Below, one piece after another: positions 19,075 through 24,974 of a stretch of 24,974 bases of DNA; the first letter of the stretch is position 1, and each line of letters begins with the position of its first letter. A program made the position numbers and the translations under genes. The stretch comes from Priapulus caudatus (lineage: Eukaryota; Priapulida; Priapulimorpha; Priapulimorphida; Priapulidae), in assembly GCF_000485595.1 (NCBI RefSeq), contig NW_014577066.1, positions 164,620-189,593 of the forward strand. Reading direction: 5' to 3'. Below the pieces are notes generated by a model. That model saw only the letters and a list, made by a program, of their open reading frames with translations. It was not told where the DNA came from and ran no database searches.

Positions 19075-19571
19075 GTAAGCGTGGCGCGTATGTGTGACTT
19101 GCGGTCGTTAGTACGAGGGTGCGTGGGCCGGTCGCGGTCGGCTGTGTGCCCCGGGGCAGAGCCGTGACCGTTTGTGGCTTTCGTGGCCGGGGGGCGCGCG
19201 GCGTGTGGCAGGCGGGTTGTGTGGCGGGCGGGCCCTCGACCGCGGCTAGATACCGTGTGTGTACGTGTGTGACCTGCATTGTGCAGGAGCTACAGTGCGT
19301 ACCATGTGCGCGTTGCGTCCGCGCGTCTCGTGGGTGTACATGCGTCCGCCCCATGCGTGTTCCAGGTGTTGTGTTTAGTGGGGTGTGTTGGGTGCAAGAG
19401 AAAATGTGCATCTGCCGTCTCTGTGTGTCCTCCTCACTCCCTCACGGTGTCTGAGCGTATACACGTGTTTCTGGTGGGGGCGACCGCCGTCATTTTGTTA
19501 CGCTTCTCTGCTCCGCTGTTGCCTGCATCAATGCTACATCGATTTCCGTAAAATGAACATTTTCAGTCTCG
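19075..19571. mobile_element. composite element copy 3, left end only (truncated)
   Basis: Matches the inverted repeat in left orientation, closest to the reverse complement of the copy 1 right repeat: AATGTGCATCTGCCGTCTCT, GTGTCCTCCTCACTCCCTCA, TACACGTGTTTCTG, CTACATCGATTTCCGTAAA and TTTTCAGTCTCG. Similarity stops abruptly after CAGTCTCG at 19571; the minisatellite and 124-bp monomers do not follow. Small insertions relative to copy 1 (for example GTTACGCTTCTCTGCTCCGC) resemble those in the noisy part of copy 1. Confidence 0.75.
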
Positions 19572-20110
19572 CCGCTGCTAGGAGCCGCGTATCACCGGCG
19601 GGTTCTCCCAATCGAGTAGCAAGAGCGAAATGCCTGTCTCAAGGTATGATTTCGATCTCCGCATTTGTTATCATATTACTCGTCCTCATTACAGTGCCAA
19701 TGGGCGTGTGCGCTGGCGGGATGATGCTCGCTACCGCAATTCAGCCTTGTAGCGTGTATTGGGGCTGTGTCTGGACCGTGTCCGGGCACGCTGGCGTGGC
19801 TGGCCCGCGTGCAGGGCCCCCCTGTGTGGTCGCGGCCAGTGCCAGTGGTGTACGGTCTATGTGTGGCGCGCTTGACAATTGTTGTTTAGCGCGCGCGGGC
19901 TGCGGCCGCCTTGTAGAGATCCCGTGAGCGCGCGCGTGTGTTACGCGTGTGTATGTGTGGCGGCTGGTGTGTGCTGGGCGTGTGTGGGCGTGCGGCCGTA
20001 GTGTACCGTGTTATGGTGGGCGCGTTGTGTCATGGTCGATACGCGGCGGGTTGTGTGTGGCGGCGCGCGCTCTGTGCGTGTTACCTATGTGCACATTGAA
20101 CCGGGGCTCT
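19572..20110 (+). other. GC-rich flank with part of an unrecognised open frame
   Basis: GC-rich, TG-rich sequence beyond the truncated copy 3. A frame that starts in the inverted repeat (19385) stays open to 19927 for 180 codons. The part after 19572 includes a hydrophobic run FVIILLVLITVPMGV. The frame also contains AAGGTATGAT (about 19641-19650) and CCTCATTACAG (about 19683-19693), which could be splice sites of a tiny intron. Its start lies within a non-coding repeat and the rest is Ala/Gly/Cys-rich from GC-rich DNA, so I do not call a gene. Confidence 0.2.
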
Positions 20111-20534
20111 CTTCGTTGCTATTATTTTAATCATTGAACGAGCGCGTAAATCTTTATATGACAGACGAACACTACCGAAAGCGCTCAGCAATAAAAACAA
20201 AAACAGAGTTCGCCGTTAATTTCGCACTTTTACTTCGTAGCTACTAATATTCGTAGCGCGCGCTTATCGTACGAGCAGCAGGATACAGAAGTTCTTGCAA
20301 GGCAAGCTCGGCTGCTCTCGTCCCGTATCCTCAAAGAGCTCCGTGTTTGCTGATTAGACGTATAGATCTCAAGCACTATATAGCATTTCGGGGAGATTAT
20401 TTTTGCGTGTGATGTTGATCACATTTATGTAACACACGGTAGCGTTATGGCACCGCTTCCCATGCATAGCCTTGCGATACGGTTAAAGCACAAAGAGGGT
20501 TGATTGGTGTGCTATAGCAAATTCATATATATGC

Positions 20535-20596
20535 ATAAGGCCCGCACTAGACTATTAGTTATATATATTAGAGTTTTAGTAATCAGTGGGCCTTAT
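20535..20596. repeat. 62-nt foldback hairpin flanked by TA
   Basis: ATAAGGCCCGCACT (20535-20548) faces AGTGGGCCTTAT (20585-20596), 12 paired bases with one bulged G. Pairing continues imperfectly inward (AGACTATTA against TAGTAATC). The loop is AT-rich. Read as TA, AGGCCC...GGGCCT, TA, it could be a tiny MITE remnant with TA target duplication. Its length and shape also fit a microRNA-like precursor. Confidence 0.5.
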
Positions 20597-20692
20597 CCTT
20601 CAATAGGTGAAGCGAAGAATAATTTATAGTCAATGTGTTTTGTGTTATGCGATACTGGTAGTTCTATCCATGTGCTGGAAATTTTTTAGCTT

Positions 20693-20711
20693 TGTTGGCA
20701 CAGAGCCAACA
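20693..20711. repeat. short perfect hairpin
   Basis: TGTTGGC and GCCAACA flank the loop ACAGA, a 7-bp stem. It overlaps a segment resembling 23692-23727. Function unknown. Confidence 0.5.
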
Positions 20712-22371
20712 TGGGGCGTTCGGAATTTTTAATTAGCCAGCATTTGATGATATAACGTGGCCAGCGCACTTGCTTTAATATTTGGCTAGATTCATGGTGA
20801 TAGTTCTTTGTTAGTTGCCATGAATCCATTTTGATGTACTTCGGCGATTATAAGGATCACGTATAGAAAGTCAAGGTCAAGGGCACTTCGGCTTCAAATT
20901 ACCTATTTTACTCAACCGGTAAACTGATGAATTACGTGTACAATGCTAGAATGTCCATGCATAGGAAGCAGCGCTTGCTGAATGAAGCATCGAACAGATT
21001 AATTAAAAAGTACTCATACCTTGCTCGCCTCTTTGTCGATACACAACAACACTATATTCATGGTTAAATAATCACGGATTAAGCTATCTCCGCTACTAAG
21101 CTGTTCGCAGCTGCTATGGCGTAGTTGCTACAGAGTGTTGAGCCGTTCAAACCACCAAGAAAGGGCCGACGGCACCATGGCCGCCATTTGCGGAAAGGTA
21201 ACAATTCCACGACAAGCCAATCTTTCTGCTAATGCTAATTGTAGAGTCTCACGCGCATCTAACGTTGCGTTGCATATTGAAATTCAGTGCACGCTCTAGG
21301 TAGCGCGATGTTAAACGGAGAAAAAAAATAAGACGCAAAAAATATTCCTATTTTTTATGACAAAGGTAGTCGGCACATTTGGTGAACAATGTGGGAGGCT
21401 ATTTGTCTATTGATACCCATAATAAATAAGTAAGTGCCATAAGGATGGTTGTCGGATGACGCGGGCACCACGATGCGCCGACCGTAAGAGCGAAACATAA
21501 ACTAAGAAAATTGCATACAAATTGTCCATGATGGCTCAGAACATGGCGTCACTCAGTACTCTGTTCTGCTGTGTAGGATAGAAGAGGCCTCTCTAGATAT
21601 CGGTCTTGCTCTGGACTGAGTGGGCCCCGGACGGCCCTGTCCTTCACCGCCACGGTGATTTACAAAGTTGTAGCGGCACCTCCCCCTAGTGGGATTAAAT
21701 ACAAAACATGAATACAGTTATGGGAATGCAGCTGGGATTCGCTTATTAATTATACGGTGGGCAACGTGACTGACTTAACAGCGTTTGTCTGTAAGATGGC
21801 ATCGTAATGTTGAAATTGTTGGCATATTGAAAGCGCACGAAAACTATTAATAAAACTGAAATACCATAATTACGTCAATGACTACCCACCGCATGCACTA
21901 CATGTTTACTCGTGACGATGCCGATCGCAATCCATTGCGTTGAATACAATCCGTGCCTCAAACTCCCAATGGACGCCCGTGTATTCAAGGCACATCCATA
22001 ACATAAACCCCATGCCTCGATAGCGAACGCATAAGAGCCAGAGTATGATCGATGCACGAGTTTAGCTGACTGCTTGATACATGGTCGTTGGATCGAATCC
22101 GTCTGTTTTTTGTTGTTTTCTGTATTTTGCGTTTCTCCATACTTACGGTTGGTGCAAGCAGATGCGTGATATTGTTCGTACAGCGCACCGCAGCAGATCG
22201 TACCGATGTTTATTGTAGCGAATTTCGACCGCTGTTAAACATAACTTCTAGCATGCGTTCAGATTACTTCAACTTGAGAGAACGTACGTTCGTAGGCCAC
22301 GTGTAGCCACGGATTGGAAAGGAAAGCCTTGGCTGCACACTGTGACTATTAGTTTAATTGACGTGAACTGC

Positions 22372-22428
22372 AGGTCACAGTGGGGTCACATGACATGTAA
22401 CCACGTGGCTGTCCACGGCTGGTATAAG
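22372..22428 (+). promoter_or_regulatory. promoter-like cluster: DR5, E-box, TATA
   Basis: AGGTCA (22372-22377) and GGGTCA (22383-22388) form a direct repeat with a five-base spacer, the DR5 arrangement bound by some nuclear receptors. CACGTG (22402-22407) is a canonical E-box. TATAAG (22423-22428) could serve as a TATA element, predicting a start near 22450. Each motif alone is common. Their order and an AATAAA 300 bases downstream make a compact promoter plausible, as in an LTR. No strong initiator is seen at the right distance. Confidence 0.35.
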
Positions 22429-22766
22429 CTGCGGCGTCAGCTCCAAAGCCACAGAGCCAGCTTGGCTGCGAGTCGGAGCAAGCTCGCAGCATCCACTGCT
22501 CTCTAGCTGTGCGGCTTGTCCGCCCTGCAGCTCATGTAGGTGTAGCGGAGCCGTCAAAAGTCTACGCAAGGATACGCAAGCGCAGGACCGATGATCACGC
22601 GCTTGGATACCCTTCCTGACGCTGGATGATACAGGCGCGGAGCAGCTCGGGCTGCAGTTCAGGGGAGCTCGACCCTCTCAATGGCTCGCGCGACGGCGCA
22701 GCAGCACCGGTACGGCACCTAATAAACAGTGCTGTGTCTATCAGAAGTGTGTCATCACTGTAAAGT
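22390..22766 (+). mobile_element. possible solo LTR
   Basis: A TATA-like box at 22423 and AATAAA at 22721 with GT-rich sequence after it (GTGCTGTGTCTATC, AAGTGTGTC) match the U3-R-U5 logic of a retrotransposon LTR about 360 bases long. A TG...CA boundary is possible, from TGACATGTAACC near 22390 to GTGTGTCA near 22753, with similar but not identical pentamers TCACA and TCACT outside. No primer-binding site, polypurine tract or second LTR is seen, so it would be a solo LTR. A compact unrelated gene end is an alternative. Confidence 0.25.
22721..22726 (+). terminator. AATAAA polyadenylation signal
   Basis: AATAAA followed after a few bases by GT-rich GTGCTGTGTC and AGTGTGTCATC, the usual layout of a metazoan cleavage site. 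No upstream coding frame is supported, so the transcript it would end is unknown. Confidence 0.4.
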
Positions 22767-22869
22767 AGGAGCACGCTTTAGCGTCTGCCGAACACAACAT
22801 CAGTACACAAATTACAGTACCCCTAGCTGATGCGGTCACGTGAAACATTGCGCTATTTGACTTTGCGCG

Positions 22870-23136
22870 ATGGCGTCGTGCATTTACTGTTTGCTAGTGA
22901 ATGTAGACCCGCTAAAATTCGAGATGTTCGCTGGCAGCATTATCGTGTGCGCCGACCTTTTCGATTTGGCGTCACGGCATCACATAGACTGCCCAGCGCG
23001 TGTGATGTACTTTCGTAGGAGGTTCCGCGGTCGCGTGCGCCTTGCCGCTCGAACTGCCAGAGATTCGCCTTGGGGGCAGGATCAACACCTCTGGTCAGCG
23101 ACGCTGTTCTCTGGTTATCCGGTTTTATCTGGATAG
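22870..23136 (+). other. unrecognised 88-codon open frame
   Basis: ATG at 22870 in a fair context (GCGCGATGG) opens an 88-codon frame of mixed composition beginning MASCIYCLLVNVDPLKF and ending FSGYPVLSG. It has a moderately hydrophobic N-terminal third and an Arg-rich centre (FRRRFRGRVRLAARTAR). It lies in non-repetitive DNA about 150 bases after the poly(A) signal at 22721. I recognise no family. An overlapping 62-codon frame in another phase shows that this region is stop-poor, so chance is a fair explanation. Confidence 0.2.
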
Positions 23137-23889
23137 GAGCGCTGGTGCCGGCGGTGGCTATACAGATTGGGGCCTTAGGTTACGCACAACATGATCCCAC
23201 AGCGATTCGCTGAAGCGCTGGTAGCTGGTGTCGCAGCTGCATGATCCACCGCGCTTGCAACAGATACTGGAAACCAAGCACAGCCACTCAGTCGCCGTAG
23301 TTACAAAATGCCTGCGAAAATTAAAAAATGCGTTCTTTAATGCCATACATCTTGTTACATGCAACACTAAACATCACTACTCATTATCTATTAGGCTTAT
23401 GAAATAAATGGTCACGGGCTGTAATGGAATGATACAAATTAGCTATTCAGAACGGTGATTCGTTCTACGAACGTAACTTTTAATAATTTCACGCAGGCAT
23501 GCGCTTCGTGTACAGTGAGCATTTTGAATTATATTTCCATATATTCATGCAAATTTTCAAACACTTATTTATTATTCATATTCTATTTTCATTGCTTATG
23601 AATAGGCTGTTAGTTTAGTTGCGGGCTTAGTGCCTTTCATAATAGAGCCAAAATATTTTAATAGTTAAAGGTTTTTTTTTATCTGTATTTATATCCATGT
23701 TGGAAGATTTTGCTTTGGTAGGCACAGCGTCAGCATCATCTTAGCAGCGATTCCGGTACACGTTCGGCAGTGTACGAAACCGTTAAGCCAGGGCTTTTGC
23801 CACAGTTCTAAGTTGAGGGTCGGTGTCTGGCGTTAAGGAAGAGATACCACACCGAATCATAGAAACCAGCGGCCAAGATCAGCTCTTGA
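23137..23889. other. AT-rich low-copy DNA, no gene seen
   Basis: Ordinary sequence with a T run at about 23672-23680. TATCCATGTTGGAAGATTTT (from 23692) resembles 20665-20703. No RNA gene or supported frame. Confidence 0.5.
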
Positions 23890-24260
23890 TTCTAGTATGT
23901 ACCTCTAGGCTCTATTTCGTTTCTAGTTTGTATCTTATCAAGTCTATGGTCGTATTTCTAGTTTGTATTAGTCTCATGTCGTATTCTAGTTCGTATCTAG
24001 TTTCATGTCGTATTTCGTAGTAGTATGTATCTCATGTGTATATCTAGTTTGCTATCATTCTCATGTCGTATTCTAGGTTATCGTATCTAGTCTCACGTCG
24101 TATTCTAGTCGTATAATCTAGTCGATCATGGTCGATATTCTAGTATGTAACTAGTCTCATATTCGTATTCTAGTTTGTAATCTATTCTTTATTTCGTATT
24201 TAGTTTCGTTATCTATTCAGCGTAGTTTCTAGTCGGTTCTAGTATTATTTTCGTATCAGA
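23890..24260. repeat. degenerate TCTAGT/GTCGTATT minisatellite, about 29 bp
   Basis: Repeating phrases TCTCATGTCGTATTCTAG, TTCGTATCTAG and TTTGTATC alternate across 370 bases. Two half-units (GTCGTATTCTAG and TTCGTATCTAGTCTCAT) make a period of about 29. Units differ by many single-base indels. The open frame crossing it is Ser/Leu/Val-rich because of the repeat. Confidence 0.85.
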
Positions 24261-24582
24261 TACACGTAATCGCAAGTGGCGACGCAGGCTGAGCGCAAGC
24301 GACTGACGCTGCGTCTCGTCGGGTCCTGTGCTGCACGTGCGGCATGACGTCGGCAGCCGTATCGACTCGGATCTTTAAGTTTCTACGACAATGTTCGCGC
24401 TCGCCGGATTGGCAGTCATCGACCTCTGCTAGCGGATTTTTCCGTGCGGGAGCAATGGGCGGAGCTCAGGCAGTATCCCCGTGTTCGGAGTACGCGCATG
24501 GATGATGTATCAATAAACAAAAGGAGCATTCTACATGCCGAATGCCGCTGGTGCTGCAGTTGAGCGAGCGATACACAGGTAT
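24261..24582. other. low-copy DNA with AATAAA near the end
   Basis: GC-rich first part (AAGTGGCGACGCAGGCTGAG near 24274), then AATAAA at 24512-24517 followed by AAAAGGAGCATTCTACATG. GTGGCGACG resembles the primer-binding region seen after LTRs of some gypsy-type elements, but no LTR can be delimited. No coding frame. Confidence 0.3.
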
Positions 24583-24702
24583 ATACATAATATAGTGATA
24601 AATAATAAATATAATTTAACTATATATACATACTATAATATAATACAATGATAAAATAAGTATAAATTTATAATATATTAATATTAGTTCAATATATATA
24701 TA
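24583..24702. repeat. AT-rich tract with (AT)n
   Basis: Nearly pure A/T sequence (TATAATTTAACTATATATAC and similar) ending in (TA)n at about 24692-24703. Low complexity, no feature beyond composition. Confidence 0.85.
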
Positions 24703-24974
24703 TATGATGAGGCCCCTATTAGGTATATCAGACGGTTATTAGAATATCAGGAGATTTGCCCGTCATTTATCTTTACATCGTGGAGTTTTTCGACGATATG
24801 TCACGATAGTTTAAGACGATCCAAACAACTTTATCGAATAAGATGGCGCGTGCTTTGTAATGCCCAGATGTTGATCCCATGTTCTGGAAGTCAGCTAACC
24901 GGCAGCGCAATGTTACATATCTCCTGCCACACTTTACGAGTTCCCCTATATATCACAGACAACCCGCTGTGATG
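24703..24974. other. low-copy DNA at window end
   Basis: No gene recognised. AAGATGGCGC at 24841 repeats the YY1-like core seen at 4384. Confidence 0.5.

Larger units (their letters stand above)
20111..22350. other. low-copy DNA, no gene supported
   Basis: About 2.2 kb of unremarkable sequence. Short frames of 60-72 codons on both strands near 21875-22306 overlap and show no recognisable domain. Individual sites worth noting are listed separately (hairpin at 20535, small hairpin at 20693, start-codon context at 21177). Confidence 0.5.

Noticed and set aside
22063-22111. tRNA or tRNA-derived SINE (TAGCTGACTG, GGATCGAATCC, T6)
   Set aside because: The A-box-like and B-box-like strings are only about 27 bases apart, too close for a tRNA, and no acceptor stem can be drawn.

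Overview
This is eukaryotic, almost certainly metazoan, genomic DNA. It is dominated by microsatellites, minisatellites, satellite-like arrays and short non-autonomous DNA transposons. It shows no bacterial gene organisation and no protein-coding gene that I can support. The mix of (CT)n and (CA)n tracts, GC-rich simple repeats, a PIF/Harbinger-type MITE with TAA target duplications, AATAAA signals and YY1-like motifs suits an arthropod (an insect such as a hymenopteran is my guess) or another invertebrate. The taxon is inference only. Most long open frames are translations of simple repeats and carry no evidence of coding.

Layout. 1-905: GA-rich minisatellite with a two-part higher-order unit. 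906-2435: low-copy DNA with CT, TA and GCACC microsatellites, ending in a tandem dimer of a 180-bp unit. 2530-4289: simple-sequence block made of an ATATATT array, about 1.1 kb of nearly pure alternating pyrimidine-purine DNA that switches from a CA strand to a GT strand, and a GGCATA minisatellite. 4290-8835: AT-richer DNA with several transposon-like pieces. These include a complete 376-bp MITE with 87-bp terminal inverted repeats (7104-7479), a transposon-like fragment full of AGTTG/CAACT dyads (about 5400-5640), and a dispersed repeat present twice plus partial pieces.

8836-19571 is the main structure: at least two complete copies and one truncated copy of a large composite element, head to tail. 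Each complete copy reads (CT)n, long left inverted repeat, a 22-24 bp GGGATTTTCATGGGG-type minisatellite, about 0.5 kb of low-copy sequence, a (TG)n or (TGCG)n tract, an array of about 124-bp monomers, about 0.5 kb of low-copy sequence, long right inverted repeat, (GA)n. Copy 1 (about 9313-15436) has roughly 26 monomers and copy 2 (about 15537-18361) has 3-4. Only the left end of copy 3 is present (about 19075-19571). Facing right and left ends make large inverted-repeat junctions, which also carry telomere-like TTAGGG/TGTGGG/CCTACA motifs. Copy 1 up to about 13360 is full of small G/C-rich insertions relative to copy 2 and then abruptly becomes clean, which looks like unpolished long-read sequence.

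19572-24974: GC-rich flank, then low-copy DNA with a 62-nt foldback hairpin, a promoter plus poly(A) module that may be a solo LTR, one unrecognised 88-codon frame, a 29-bp TCTAGT minisatellite and an AT-rich tail. No set of genes works together here. The biology visible is that of mobile and tandemly repeated DNA.
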